Shown: positions 34,994 through 44,107, counted from the first letter of the stretch. The stretch is 64,000 nucleotides of DNA from Imperialibacter roseus (GCF_032999765.1 NZ_CP136051.1:3572417-3636416); one strand, 5' to 3'. Program-made: numbers and translations. Notes: generated from the letters alone by a model not told the origin.

Positions 34994-37273
34994 CTATAAA
35001 CGAATTTTTAATCCTCCATAGTAGTTCCTCGCCGGTGCCGGTTGATAGTTCCGGCCTCCAAATGCATTCAGGTCGTTGCCCCAGCTAAATTTCTGATCCA
35101 GCAGGTTATCTACGCCAGCAAACAGTTCCAAGCCCCATTTGCCTGAAGCAAGTTGGTTCTTCCAACCCAGTCGGCAAGTCACATTGCTGTAAGCATCGGC
35201 ATATACAGTGTTATCGTCCCTCAATGGTATTTTATCGCTCCAGAACCAGCTCAAATTCGAATAGAAGTTGCCCTTAAAAGCAATATCCAATACTGTGGCA
35301 ATTGTATTTGGCGCCACACCCGTCAGCTTGTTGCCTGAAAAGTCATCGTCACCTTTCTGATAATCTTCAAACCGAAAGTGATACCCCGTGTAGGCTACCT
35401 GGAGCTTGGAAGAAGCTACAAACGCCGCTGGGTTCTCGGACAAAATTCCGTTTACTTTCAACTCTATTCCTTTTTGGTTGGTATTACCAGCATTGTCAAA
35501 CAGCACAACACCGTCCTGATTGGTTCGAGTTACAATTGTTCCTTTGAGCTTGAAATAGAAAGCAGTGGCATCCACAAACCATCTGTCTCCAATAATCGAT
35601 GCCCGGTAGCCCAGTTCATAATTAATGCCTTTTTCCGCTGTCAGGTTTTTATTGATGCTCCCTTCGTTGGTTCGGACCTCGTCGATCGTCGGTGGCGAAA
35701 AACCGTTACTCAAAGAAGCATAAATAGACTGGCGATCGGATAGCTTCTTAAGCGCTGCCAGCCTCGGCACCCAAATAGGGTCAAACGAGTTATTGTAAGT
35801 AAATACCGGCCCAACTTTCGACTGATCTCTATCGATATCAAATACCTGGTAGTTTCTGCTTAATCCGCCGGTAACCACCCACTCGCCTGGCAGATCTACA
35901 TCCAGCTGCGCAAAGGCAAAGTATTGCTTGATCAGCAGGTCGTCGTGAAAACGGAGTGTGTCGGCCTTGCCCATCACATTGCCAAAGTTGTAGGCATTAC
36001 TCCACCCCTGCTGCCACTCTCCTCCAAACGACAGGTGGGCCTGGGCTTCGCCTGCACTTTTGTGCCAAACAAATTTTGTCCTGCCACCCAGTCCTGAGTT
36101 AAACTCCCTTTTATAGTCGAGATTGAATGGGTTCTGGAAATCGACATAGGAGTAAAGCAGGCTCGTTTTATTTTCAAAGTTGTCGGAAATGACAATATCA
36201 TTCACCACTCCCACATACACCGACTTCTGGTCAATCGACGAGTTCCTGTCGACACTGCCCGGCCTGGCCTGGCGCCTGTCTTCGTTGAGTTGGTCTAGTG
36301 TAAGGCCCCCGGGGATGCCGTAGTTGAGGTCGCTGAAAAATGAATGAACAGAAACAGTGTGGTTGGCCGATGGGAACAAATGCGCCGACACCTGAGCCAC
36401 TTTTCTGTCGGTAAAAGACTGCTCCCGGTACCCGTCCGACTTAAGGGCAACACCTTTTACCTCTATCAGGCTCTTGTCACGGCGAACAGTTCCGGAAAAC
36501 TGGTGTTTCCACAAGCCGTAGCTGCCAGCCATGCTTTGCCAGGCCAGTCCATTGCCCTTAATGTCTCTCGGGTTAGCACTGCTAAGCAAAAGTGTGCCGC
36601 CTGTACCTGCGCCATACACACTTCCGGATGGCCCTTTTAGCACCTCTATTCGCTCTGTATTCGACAGGTCTAATATGTTCAATGGCGTGGTTCCGTTAGC
36701 CTCTGTAAAAGGCAAATCGTTCCAGTATACCTTCACATTTCTGACACCGAATGGAGATCTGATCGAGCTACCCCTGATAGAAACCCGGTAGCTTGACGGC
36801 GCCCGCTCCTCCATCCGCACACCGGGTAGGGTATTGAGCGAGGGCACAAGGGAGGTTTCGCTGAATTTGGCCAGGTCGGCTGGCTGCAGGTAGGCTATCG
36901 GCGCTGCCTGATCGATCAACTCCCGTTCAAAATCAAAGCCTGTTACCTCTACAGCTTGCAGCATCTTTTCCAAAGGCTGCATGTACAGCGTTTGGCCGGA
37001 CTTACTGATGATCACTTTGGTGGAAATATAACTCACATGTGAAAGCAGTACTTCAACAGGCAATTCTGCTGACAAAGTAACCATTCCATTTTCACCGGCT
37101 ATTGCCTGCCCGGATTGGAAGCTCACGACTGCTCCTTCTATCGGCCGATTGGTTTCAGCATCTATTACAAAAACACTTTGTTCGACTGCTTGCTGCGCCG
37201 GCTGAGCGACAAGCATTGCCCCGGGGAGTAAGAGAAAAGCCAGATACAGATGTTTCACTTTTATCAGTTTCAA
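34994..37273 (-). CDS. TonB-dependent outer membrane receptor
   Basis: About 759 residues. After a signal peptide (LYLAFLLLPGAMLVAQ) comes a carboxypeptidase-regulatory-like domain (about 28-105), then the plug (LNTLPGVRMEERAPSSYRVS, SPFGVRNVKVYWNDLPFTE, RIEVLKGPSGSVYGAGTGG), then a 22-stranded barrel ending with LDQKFSWGNDLNAFGGRNY and a C-terminal aromatic strand (NYYGGLKIRL). It resembles FecA/ferric-siderophore type receptors, but the ligand is not decidable. There is no ATG before the signal; translation starts at TTG 37273 or GTG 37258. Confidence 0.9.
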   Translation of the reverse strand: MKLIKVKHLYLAFLLLPGAMLVAQPAQQAVEQSVFVIDAETNRPIEGAVVSFQSGQAIAGENGMVTLSAELPVEVLLSHVSYISTKVIISKSGQTLYMQPLEKMLQAVEVTGFDFERELIDQAAPIAYLQPADLAKFSETSLVPSLNTLPGVRMEERAPSSYRVSIRGSSIRSPFGVRNVKVYWNDLPFTEANGTTPLNILDLSNTERIEVLKGPSGSVYGAGTGGTLLLSSANPRDIKGNGLAWQSMAGSYGLWKHQFSGTVRRDKSLIEVKGVALKSDGYREQSFTDRKVAQVSAHLFPSANHTVSVHSFFSDLNYGIPGGLTLDQLNEDRRQARPGSVDRNSSIDQKSVYVGVVNDIVISDNFENKTSLLYSYVDFQNPFNLDYKREFNSGLGGRTKFVWHKSAGEAQAHLSFGGEWQQGWSNAYNFGNVMGKADTLRFHDDLLIKQYFAFAQLDVDLPGEWVVTGGLSRNYQVFDIDRDQSKVGPVFTYNNSFDPIWVPRLAALKKLSDRQSIYASLSNGFSPPTIDEVRTNEGSINKNLTAEKGINYELGYRASIIGDRWFVDATAFYFKLKGTIVTRTNQDGVVLFDNAGNTNQKGIELKVNGILSENPAAFVASSKLQVAYTGYHFRFEDYQKGDDDFSGNKLTGVAPNTIATVLDIAFKGNFYSNLSWFWSDKIPLRDDNTVYADAYSNVTCRLGWKNQLASGKWGLELFAGVDNLLDQKFSWGNDLNAFGGRNYQPAPARNYYGGLKIRL

Positions 37274-37451
37274 ATTGATCTACCGTTTTTAAGAGATTTC
37301 TGCCAAAAGTAATAACAAGCAGCCCACATTACTCATGAATTTACACGGGTTTGGCTTTTAAGTTGTTAAAAATTGTCTTTGCACGCTCAATGACAGCCAA
37401 TTTTCGTAATTTCATTGAAAATAGCTTACTATCATTAAACATATCATACCT

Positions 37452-37925
37452 ATGAAAACATTTTTTACTTTCAACCGCTTTATCGCCACATCAATAGCGA
37501 TCGTGCTTCTCTCGTCTTGTGCTGCCAACAAAAAGGCCTCCACCACAGAAAGTAGTGATGACAGCGATACAATATCTATCAAAATGGACGACTCGTCTGA
37601 CACTAAAGCCGGCAGTGTCTCGTCGCTGAACAATAACAGCATGCAACTGGTGGACTACCTGCGCAGAATTCCGGGCTTGCAAATTGACCAGCGAGGCAGC
37701 ACCGTAAATGTGATGGTGAGAGGTATGTCCTCTGTTGGAGGAAACAACAGCCCCTTGTATGTTATCAACAATACAGCCATAGGTAACAGCTATGCCGACG
37801 CTGTGAGTGCTGTTGATGTGAATGACATCAAAACTGTGAATGTTATCAAAGGGGCTGAAGGACAACAGATGTATGGCATGCGGGGAGCTAACGGCGTAAT
37901 TCAGATTTTTACAAAGAAAAAATAA
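37452..37925 (+). CDS. Stand-alone TonB-receptor plug-domain lipoprotein
   Basis: 157 residues with a lipoprotein signal (IVLLSSCAANK). After an acidic Ser/Asp-rich linker comes a complete plug-like domain (MQLVDYLRRIPGLQIDQ, VMVRGMSSVGGNNSPLYVIN, VNDIKTVNVIKGAEGQQMYG, GANGVIQIFTKKK) and then the stop. No barrel follows. Such minimal plug proteins occur in Bacteroidota, and this one diverges from a full TonB receptor gene. Whether it interacts with TonB or with another receptor is unknown. Confidence 0.8.
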   Translation: MKTFFTFNRFIATSIAIVLLSSCAANKKASTTESSDDSDTISIKMDDSSDTKAGSVSSLNNNSMQLVDYLRRIPGLQIDQRGSTVNVMVRGMSSVGGNNSPLYVINNTAIGNSYADAVSAVDVNDIKTVNVIKGAEGQQMYGMRGANGVIQIFTKKK

Positions 37926-37973
37926 AGCAACGACAAAGTTGACTTATACTTCAGGAGGGTGAATCTTTGCTTT

Positions 37974-38378
37974 ATGCAAAAAGATTCACCTTTCTTTGTT
38001 TCCGGAGTTCACCATATTGCCGTTATCTGCTCCGACTATCCGGCCTCGAAGAGATTCTATACCGAAATTCTGGGGTTTGAAACGCTTAGAGAGGTTTACA
38101 GAGAAGAGCGGGATTCGTGGAAGCTGGATTTAAAGATTAATGGGCTTTATCAAATAGAGCTTTTCTCTTTTCCCAATACGCCCCCGAGGCCTTCAAGGCC
38201 GGAGGCTTGCGGTTTAAGGCATCTGGCTCTCAAGGTCAGCGATATCGAGTCTGCGAAAAGTCACCTGGAGTCCAAAGGCGTTCTTTGCGAAGATCTTCGG
38301 GTTGATCCACACACCGGCAAAAGGTTTACGTTTTTCAGTGATCCGGATGATCTTCCTATTGAGTTCTACGAAGACTGA
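37974..38378 (+). CDS. VOC superfamily protein, YaeR/GloA2-like
   Basis: 134 residues. The vicinal oxygen chelate fold is evident: GVHHIAVICSDYPASKRFYT (metal His), FETLREVYREERDSW, RHLALKVSDIESAKSHL, and FTFFSDPDDLPIEFYED (metal Glu). It resembles the YaeR-type lyase group, whose substrate is not known. An in-frame GTG at 37959 is possible but the ATG at 37974 is preferred. Its stop codon is directly adjacent to that of the convergent bestrophin gene with no gap. Confidence 0.85.
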   Translation: MQKDSPFFVSGVHHIAVICSDYPASKRFYTEILGFETLREVYREERDSWKLDLKINGLYQIELFSFPNTPPRPSRPEACGLRHLALKVSDIESAKSHLESKGVLCEDLRVDPHTGKRFTFFSDPDDLPIEFYED

Positions 38379-39302
38379 TCAATGTATTTTCTCGTATAAT
38401 TCCCTTTTTGCTTCTTCCTGCACAGGGCGTTCGTCCATCAAAATTTCGAAAACATTGTTCTTGATGTTGTGGGCTATGTCACCGGTGGGCAGGTCGTTGC
38501 AATCGACACCAAAAGGCTCCTCCACCTCTTCGGCCATCAGCTCAAGACCAAGCAATGCAAAGAAAATCACCATCACAAGTCCTATTGTATGATAGCCAAA
38601 GTCGGCAATCATCCCAAAAGGAAGCATGATGCCGTAAACCGTGATAAATAACTTGATATGCACGGCATAGGAAAATGGAATGGGTGTTTTTCGTATCCTT
38701 TCGCAGGCACCCAATATGTCAAGCAACGAGTTGTGGTGGATTTTCATATTGATGGCATCGGCCTCCGATAAAACACCAGCCTTCTGAAGCGCTGTCATTT
38801 TTTTGTAAAGCCACAAAGAAATGTGGTTGGGCTTGTGCTTTTTTGGGGTAAGCTCCGAAATCTCTTCATCAGACAACAGCAGCAAAGCGTCTGTTTTGAC
38901 GCCGTCACGCAGATGATCCCTGAGTGCTATGCAAAAGTTTGCGATATGCTTTGCAAAGAATCTCCGGGTGTCTTTGTCATTGGCTGGCAGCAGGCTTTCC
39001 ACCATGATGGCATAGTTGCGGCAGTTGTTCACCAGCGCACCCCACTGCTTGCGCCCCTCCCACCACCTGTCGTAGGCGGTGTTTGTTCGAAACACAAGGA
39101 GTATGCTTAAAATGACACCCAGAAGAGAGTAGATGCCCGAATGCAAGTTTGATTCCAGACCGTAAAACTCATACACAAAACACACCAGACCAGTATAGGA
39201 TCCTATCAGCAACACACCAAAAATGATTTTTTTCATTGTATAACTTCTGGTGAAGTTGACCATATCCTTTACCCAGAAGCGGTTAGATTCATATACTATC
39301 AT
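38379..39302 (-). CDS. Bestrophin family anion channel
   Basis: 307 residues. Bestrophin/UPF0187 marks include FRTNTAYDRWWEGRKQWGAL, LVNNCRNYAIMVESLLP, and CERIRKTPIPFSYAVHIKLF with IYTLLGV-like helices. Four membrane helices with a large cytoplasmic part are expected. Family members conduct Cl- and HCO3-. The start overlaps a small upstream ORF (39299-39466) by 4 bp (ATGA), so the two are likely translated in series. The ORF looks like the front of a beta-carbonic anhydrase, which would fit a bicarbonate channel. Confidence 0.88.
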   Translation of the reverse strand: MIVYESNRFWVKDMVNFTRSYTMKKIIFGVLLIGSYTGLVCFVYEFYGLESNLHSGIYSLLGVILSILLVFRTNTAYDRWWEGRKQWGALVNNCRNYAIMVESLLPANDKDTRRFFAKHIANFCIALRDHLRDGVKTDALLLLSDEEISELTPKKHKPNHISLWLYKKMTALQKAGVLSEADAINMKIHHNSLLDILGACERIRKTPIPFSYAVHIKLFITVYGIMLPFGMIADFGYHTIGLVMVIFFALLGLELMAEEVEEPFGVDCNDLPTGDIAHNIKNNVFEILMDERPVQEEAKRELYEKIH

Positions 39303-39466
39303 AGCACGTCGGGTTTGACTAAGTAAAACGACCTGTCAGCAAGCCTTCTTCCAAATTTGGGCTGCTGGCCTTGAGAAGTACGAAGAAAAAACTCAGGGTC
39401 TTTTCTTGTCTCACCTTTGTAATACAATTCGTTTCCTTCAAGCAAGCGTTGAATTGATGGTTTCAT
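39299..39466 (-). CDS. Small ORF resembling the N-terminus of a beta-carbonic anhydrase
   Basis: A 55-codon frame, MKPSIQRLLEGNELYYKGET..., with KDPEFFLRTSQGQQPKF in the middle. The pattern LLEGN-x-x-Y, DPEFF and GQQPKF matches the N-terminal arm of beta-class carbonic anhydrases, where GQxPxYLWIGCSDSRV follows. Here the sequence departs after PKF: GRRLADRSFYL, and removal of one G would restore ADSR. The stop TGA overlaps the bestrophin ATG. It may be a degraded carbonic anhydrase, or a short protein that was kept because it couples translation to bestrophin. Confidence 0.45.
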   Translation of the reverse strand: MKPSIQRLLEGNELYYKGETRKDPEFFLRTSQGQQPKFGRRLADRSFYLVKPDVL

Positions 39467-39589
39467 TAATTGATTTTCAGTTTACAATTACTGATTCAAA
39501 CTAAGCAGAAACACCTTTGATTCAAATAAGTAGTGGAGTAAACAATTTTTCTTGTGTCCAATGAAGCCAAGCCGATTTTTATGAAACAT

Positions 39590-39635
39590 AAAAAAAGCCA
39601 GTCCTTCCAAATATCTGCATATGGAAGAGCTGGCC
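39590..39635 (-). terminator. Intrinsic terminator of the tandem UspA gene
   Basis: On the minus strand GCCAGCTCTTCCATAT and ATATTTGGAAGGACTGGC form a stem with a few mismatches, followed by TTTTTTT. It lies just after the UspA stop at 39656. Confidence 0.75.
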
Positions 39636-39655
39636 ATTCAAAGAAACCAGCCAGA

Positions 39656-40486
39656 CTACTTTATATTCATACTCAACACCGGAAAATTGGAATGATAAAC
39701 GAGCGTTTCGGTAACACCCAACAGATAATGCGGAATATGCCTGTTGCCGTGGGTCACCAGCGAAATCATGTCCGGCTTAGAAGCAAGGCTGTAGTTGAGA
39801 ATTCCTCTGTCGGGCAACTGATGATTGTAAACGGCCTTACTGAATTTCACCCCGGGATACTTCGCTATAAATTTGTCCATTATCTGATTGATAGTGTCGT
39901 CATTCTTGAAGTCTGTCGGCGTGTTGATAAAGACCATTTCGATTTTTGCCTTCACCGCTTTGGCCACGTCCAAAATCTTCTCAAAGGAAGCATTGACGTT
40001 TTCCGCAAAATCTGAGGCAAACAGTATTTTTTTGAAAGTCTTCCCTTTGAAATTTTTCTTGATCGTGAGCACAGGGCATTGTGCCATTCTCATTGTCTTT
40101 TGTGCGTTGGAGCCAATAAACAACTCCTTCGGTTCGTCTGGCCCATGAGCTCCCATCACCACAAGGTCTGCTTTCACTTTCTTGTTCGCAAAGTGAACAA
40201 TTTGCTCATAGATGTTTCCGGCGACAAGGTGAGTGTGAATCTTCAGTCCTTTGAGTAACGGCTTCCACGACTCTTTCTCCAGTTGACTTTCTGCTTTTTC
40301 TATATTTGCCAGCGTTTCAGGATACGACGCCCTTTTCTCTATTGGCAAATGCGCCCAGTCGATGTTGGTTCTTACTGAGTGAAGTAAATGTATCTCTGCT
40401 TTGGCCTGCCGGGCTATGAGTGCGGCCACCCTCAATGCATTGTTTGCGCTAGGTGAAAAATCGGTTGGAATGAGTATGTTTTTCAT
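39656..40486 (-). CDS. Tandem UspA universal stress protein
   Basis: 276 residues from the ATG at 40486 (upstream in-frame start has no family support). Two Usp domains in tandem: the first starts MKNILIPTDFSPSANNALR and ends near LVVMGAHGPDEPKELFIGS; the second starts FKKILFASDFAENVNASFE and ends SLVTHGNRHIPHYLLGVTE. The GxH-x9-GS/T ATP-binding motif is partly present in the first domain. A cytosolic stress protein. Single gene with its own terminator. Confidence 0.9.
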   Translation of the reverse strand: MKNILIPTDFSPSANNALRVAALIARQAKAEIHLLHSVRTNIDWAHLPIEKRASYPETLANIEKAESQLEKESWKPLLKGLKIHTHLVAGNIYEQIVHFANKKVKADLVVMGAHGPDEPKELFIGSNAQKTMRMAQCPVLTIKKNFKGKTFKKILFASDFAENVNASFEKILDVAKAVKAKIEMVFINTPTDFKNDDTINQIMDKFIAKYPGVKFSKAVYNHQLPDRGILNYSLASKPDMISLVTHGNRHIPHYLLGVTETLVYHSNFPVLSMNIK

Positions 40487-40683
40487 GACTAAATTGTTTA
40501 TGCGTGAGAATTGGTACTTTGTCAAGCTAACCAATCATATAGTCTTCACTAAAAACTTTAATCACCTCAATTTCTGATTCTTATCACCTTGCAAACAGCA
40601 GCCTTCTTCGCACGATAACACAAATGCAGGCAGGTCTGGCTATTATCTTTCAGGTGTCCATAAGGATTTCGATCTAATCTCCT

Positions 40684-40691
40684 TACCTTTG
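40684..40691 (+). promoter_or_regulatory. mtaB: Candidate -7 box for mtaB
   Basis: TACCTTTG matches TAnnTTTG exactly and ends 7 nt before the ATG at 40699. No TTG is found at the usual spacing upstream. If used, the message would have almost no leader. Confidence 0.35.
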
Positions 40692-40698
40692 CATTCCA

Positions 40699-42018
40699 AT
40701 GAAAAAGGTGGCATTCTATACCTTAGGCTGTAAGCTCAACTATTCCGAGACCTCAACGATCGCACGGATGTTCGAAAACCGTGGCTATCAGAAGGTAGAT
40801 TTTTCTGATTCTCCAGATATTTTTGTCATTAATACCTGCTCGGTGACGGAAAACGCCGACAAGAAATGTCGCAAAGTGGTGCAGGAGGCCAAGAAGATTT
40901 CTCCGGATTCGTACGTAACCATCGTTGGTTGCTATGCACAGCTGAAGCCGGTGGAAATATCGGAAATTCCCGGGGTGGATGCTGTATTGGGTGCTGCCGA
41001 AAAATTCCAGCTGATCGACTACCTCGATGGGTTCCAAAAGAAGGAGAAGCCTCAGGTGTTCGCTTCTGAAATCAAAGAAGCAAAGCGTTTCAATCACTCT
41101 TATTCATACGGCGACCGCACCCGCACTTTCCTCAAAGTGCAGGACGGCTGCAACTACGGCTGCGCCTTTTGCACCATTCCGCTGGCCCGTGGCAAAAGCC
41201 GCAGCGACAGTATACAGAACATAGTAGTGGCAGCACAGGAAATAGCTGCTACCGACGTAAAGGAGGTGGTGCTCACCGGTGTTAATATTGGTGACTTTGG
41301 CATTCAGGATGGACGCAGGGTGGAGAAGTTTCTGGATCTAGTTAAAGCATTGGATGAGGTGGACGGTATTGATCGTTTCCGCATTTCCTCCATAGAGCCC
41401 AATTTGCTTACCAAAGACATCATCAGCTTTGTCGCAAAATCCAAAAGATTTGTGCCCCACTTCCATATCCCTCTTCAGTCGGGCTCCAACAAGATTTTGC
41501 AGCGCATGAACCGCCGCTACCTTCGGGAGCTTTATGCTGAACGGGTAGCTACCATCAAAAAACTAATGCCTCATTGCTGCATCGGGGTAGATGTCATCGT
41601 GGGCTTCCCTGGTGAAACGGAAGAAGACTTTCTTGAAACGTATCAGTTCCTGAATGAGCTGGACATCTCCTACCTGCACGTGTTCACCTATTCCGAAAGA
41701 GCCAACACCGATGCCATTGAAATGGATGGCGTGGTGCCCATGAAGGACCGTAACAAACGCTCCAAAATGCTCCGCTCCCTTTCTGAAAAGAAGCGCCGTA
41801 ACTTCTACGAAGAAAACCTGGGGGGACAGTTCACCGTGCTGTTTGAGGAAGACATTGAAGAAGGCATGATGCATGGCTTCACCGAAAATTACATCCGGGT
41901 GGCTGCCAAATACGACCCCATTCTGATCAACGAGACCAAAAAAGTGGAGTTGCGTGAAATCAACGACCGTGGTGTTGTGGAAGTAACAGAAGCTGAAGAA
42001 GAGATACTGGTTCATTAA
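40699..42018 (+). CDS. mtaB: tRNA (N6-threonylcarbamoyladenosine37-2-methylthio) methylthiotransferase
   Basis: A radical-SAM methylthiotransferase of 439 residues. The UPF0004 domain has FYTLGCKLNYSET, FVINTCSVTENADKKC and TIVGCYAQLKP (three Cys for an Fe-S cluster). The radical SAM motif is GCNYGCAFCTIPLARG, followed by a C-terminal TRAM domain. GCKLN with NTCSV places it in the MtaB (YqeV) branch rather than MiaB. It modifies t6A37 of tRNAs that read ANN codons. Independent single gene with a short leader. Confidence 0.93.
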   Translation: MKKVAFYTLGCKLNYSETSTIARMFENRGYQKVDFSDSPDIFVINTCSVTENADKKCRKVVQEAKKISPDSYVTIVGCYAQLKPVEISEIPGVDAVLGAAEKFQLIDYLDGFQKKEKPQVFASEIKEAKRFNHSYSYGDRTRTFLKVQDGCNYGCAFCTIPLARGKSRSDSIQNIVVAAQEIAATDVKEVVLTGVNIGDFGIQDGRRVEKFLDLVKALDEVDGIDRFRISSIEPNLLTKDIISFVAKSKRFVPHFHIPLQSGSNKILQRMNRRYLRELYAERVATIKKLMPHCCIGVDVIVGFPGETEEDFLETYQFLNELDISYLHVFTYSERANTDAIEMDGVVPMKDRNKRSKMLRSLSEKKRRNFYEENLGGQFTVLFEEDIEEGMMHGFTENYIRVAAKYDPILINETKKVELREINDRGVVEVTEAEEEILVH

Positions 42019-42129
42019 CCTTTCTTCGATACGGTTCTGCCTGCACCAATTTTTTTTCTCTTCAATTCTACATCACCAACCATTATTCCCGGGGAGGGGT
42101 CTTATAGTCCAAAGCTTAATCCCCTTGTT

Positions 42130-43386
42130 ATGAAACACCTACTGGCCAATATCAACAGGCTTACCTGGGTGAGCCTGTTTGTTACCACTTTCATCAGCGG
42201 CTGTTCAACCGAAGAACCCGTTAGCAATATTCCTAACCTTCGAACGCTGTCGGTGCCGGAAGAACAAGTGGCATCGGCATCGAACAATTTTTCGTTCGAT
42301 GTTTTTTACCAAATCAACAAGCAACATCAGAGCGCCAATATCTTCATCTCCCCTTTTAGCATCAGCGCTGCTCTTTCTATGACTGCCAACGGTGCGGAAG
42401 GCGACACAAAATCAGCCATCAAGCAAGTGATTGGCAATGCTGACGTGGCCGATGATGACATGAACGAGGCTTACAAAGGCTTGCAGGATTTTCTGCTCGA
42501 TGTAGACAAAAAAGTGGCTCTCGAAATAGCCAACAGCAACTGGTATACAAAGGAATACACCATCAAGAGTGCTTTTAAGGAGATTTTGCTCAACTATTAC
42601 AACGCCGAAGTAAAATCTGCCGATTTCAGAGCACCGACCACAGTAGGCGACATCAACGGTTGGATTGAAGACAAAACCAACGGCAAGATTCGGGATATGC
42701 TGGATCGCATCCCGGACGACGCCGTGATGTACCTCATCAATGCCATTTATTTCAAAGCCGACTGGCAGTATAAGTTCGATGACTCAAAAACTACGAAGGC
42801 AACATTCTACGCACCTACCGGTGAAACCGAGGTCGACATGATGTTTTCGAAAGGAGCCAGGATTAACTATCGCTACGGTGAAGATTTCACCATGGTAGAT
42901 ATCCCTTACGGCAATGGACAGTACAGCATGACCATTTTTATGCAGGCCGGAAGCAGAAGTATCAACCAAATAATTGAAACATTTGACGGCGCAACGTTTG
43001 CCGACTACCTCGACAAGGCAGACACCATCACAGCAGAGCTCTACCTGCCCAGGTTTAAACTACAATTCAAAGAGGAGCTTAAAGAGACACTCTCCGACAT
43101 GGGCATGGGTATCGCTTTTTCCGACAAGGCCGACTTTTCCAATCTGTTTGATGAGAAACTGGCTCTGGTTATCAGCCGTGTGCTGCATCAATCATTCATA
43201 GAGGTAAATGAAAAAGGCTCGGAAGCAGCGGCAGCCACCATCGTTGAAATGGTGGAATTGTCGTCAAACTCCACCCCTCACCCGAGAATCTTTCGAGTCG
43301 ACCGGCCTTTTGCTTTTTTTATCAGAGAAAAGCACAGCAACGTGATCCTTTTTGCTGGCAAAATGTTGTCTCCAACCAATAATTAG
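42130..43386 (+). CDS. Serpin-family protease inhibitor, lipoprotein
   Basis: 418 residues with a lipoprotein signal (VTTFISGC). The serpin fold is intact: NIFISPFSISAALSMTANGA, YLINAIYFKADWQYKFDDSKT, a PRFKLQFKEELKETLSDMGM stretch, and the hinge EKGSEAAAATIVEMV. Counting from the hinge Gly as P15 puts P1 at Leu 377 and P1' at Ser 378, as in chymotrypsin-directed serpins; this is inference. Bacterial serpins are thought to protect cells from host or competitor proteases. It stands as a single gene. Confidence 0.93.
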   Translation: MKHLLANINRLTWVSLFVTTFISGCSTEEPVSNIPNLRTLSVPEEQVASASNNFSFDVFYQINKQHQSANIFISPFSISAALSMTANGAEGDTKSAIKQVIGNADVADDDMNEAYKGLQDFLLDVDKKVALEIANSNWYTKEYTIKSAFKEILLNYYNAEVKSADFRAPTTVGDINGWIEDKTNGKIRDMLDRIPDDAVMYLINAIYFKADWQYKFDDSKTTKATFYAPTGETEVDMMFSKGARINYRYGEDFTMVDIPYGNGQYSMTIFMQAGSRSINQIIETFDGATFADYLDKADTITAELYLPRFKLQFKEELKETLSDMGMGIAFSDKADFSNLFDEKLALVISRVLHQSFIEVNEKGSEAAAATIVEMVELSSNSTPHPRIFRVDRPFAFFIREKHSNVILFAGKMLSPTNN

Positions 43387-43475
43387 CGCTCACCTCCGCC
43401 TGTTCTCCAACGAGGCCAGCGAGCCAAAAATCAAGATACCATACTAACGCTATGCGAGTAATTCAATATTTTTTT

Positions 43476-43508
43476 AATAAATTAGTTTATAATATAAACT
43501 AATTTATT
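43476..43508. promoter_or_regulatory. Palindromic operator-like site A
   Basis: AATAAATTAGTTTAT-AAT-ATAAACTAATTTATT: perfect 15-bp arms with a 3-nt centre, 32 bp before the membrane-protein gene of the winged-helix regulator operon. A related palindrome occurs at 44398-44427. Probably the binding site of the regulator encoded at 44100. Confidence 0.65.
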
Positions 43509-43540
43509 ATACATTCGTATAAGCATAGAAAACCACTTAT

Positions 43541-44107
43541 ATGAAAGAAGAACTCACACATCAGGAAAGCCTGGATTTGATCACCGAGATGATCAAACAG
43601 GCGAAAAGGAATGTAGCGAAAGGAGGAAGTAAGCAAATACTTCTGTGGGGCTGGACTATTGCCCTTGCCAATTTTGGACATTACTTTTTGGCTATGGCGG
43701 GTATTCCATCCCCCTACATAATTTGGCTCATTACCATTCCAGCGGCCGTTACCTCGGCGGTCATAGGCACGAAGATGAGGCAACGTGGAGCTACTGGCCA
43801 TATAGACAGCGTGTATGCCAAAGTATGGATAGCAGCGGGCGTTAGCATTGTCATCTGCTTGTCAATGATGCACAAGATCAACTTTAACCACAATGCTGTG
43901 ATTCTCCTCATCGCAGGAATGGGGATGTTCATCACGGGTAGCTTGTTAAGATTCACACCAATTTTACTTGGAAGCTTTGTGTTATGGCTAGCGGCATTAA
44001 TTTCGTTTAATTTGCCTGAAATTCAGCAGTACATCGTGGCAGGCAGCGCCATCATTTTAGGTTACCTGATCCCCGGATACTTACTTAAAAGAGCCGAACG
44101 TGGATAA
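43541..44107 (+). CDS. Membrane protein cotranscribed with a winged-helix regulator
   Basis: 188 residues. An N-terminal amphipathic segment (ESLDLITEMIKQAKRNVA) precedes about five helices: LLWGWTIALANFGHYFLAMA, IIWLITIPAAVTSAVIG, AKVWIAAGVSIVICLSMM, VILLIAGMGMFITGSLL, and IQQYIVAGSAIILGYLIPGYL. Similar proteins often sit next to PadR/HTH-34 type regulators in Bacteroidota. It overlaps the regulator gene by 8 bp. Function unknown; it may link a membrane signal to the regulator. Confidence 0.65.
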   Translation: MKEELTHQESLDLITEMIKQAKRNVAKGGSKQILLWGWTIALANFGHYFLAMAGIPSPYIIWLITIPAAVTSAVIGTKMRQRGATGHIDSVYAKVWIAAGVSIVICLSMMHKINFNHNAVILLIAGMGMFITGSLLRFTPILLGSFVLWLAALISFNLPEIQQYIVAGSAIILGYLIPGYLLKRAERG

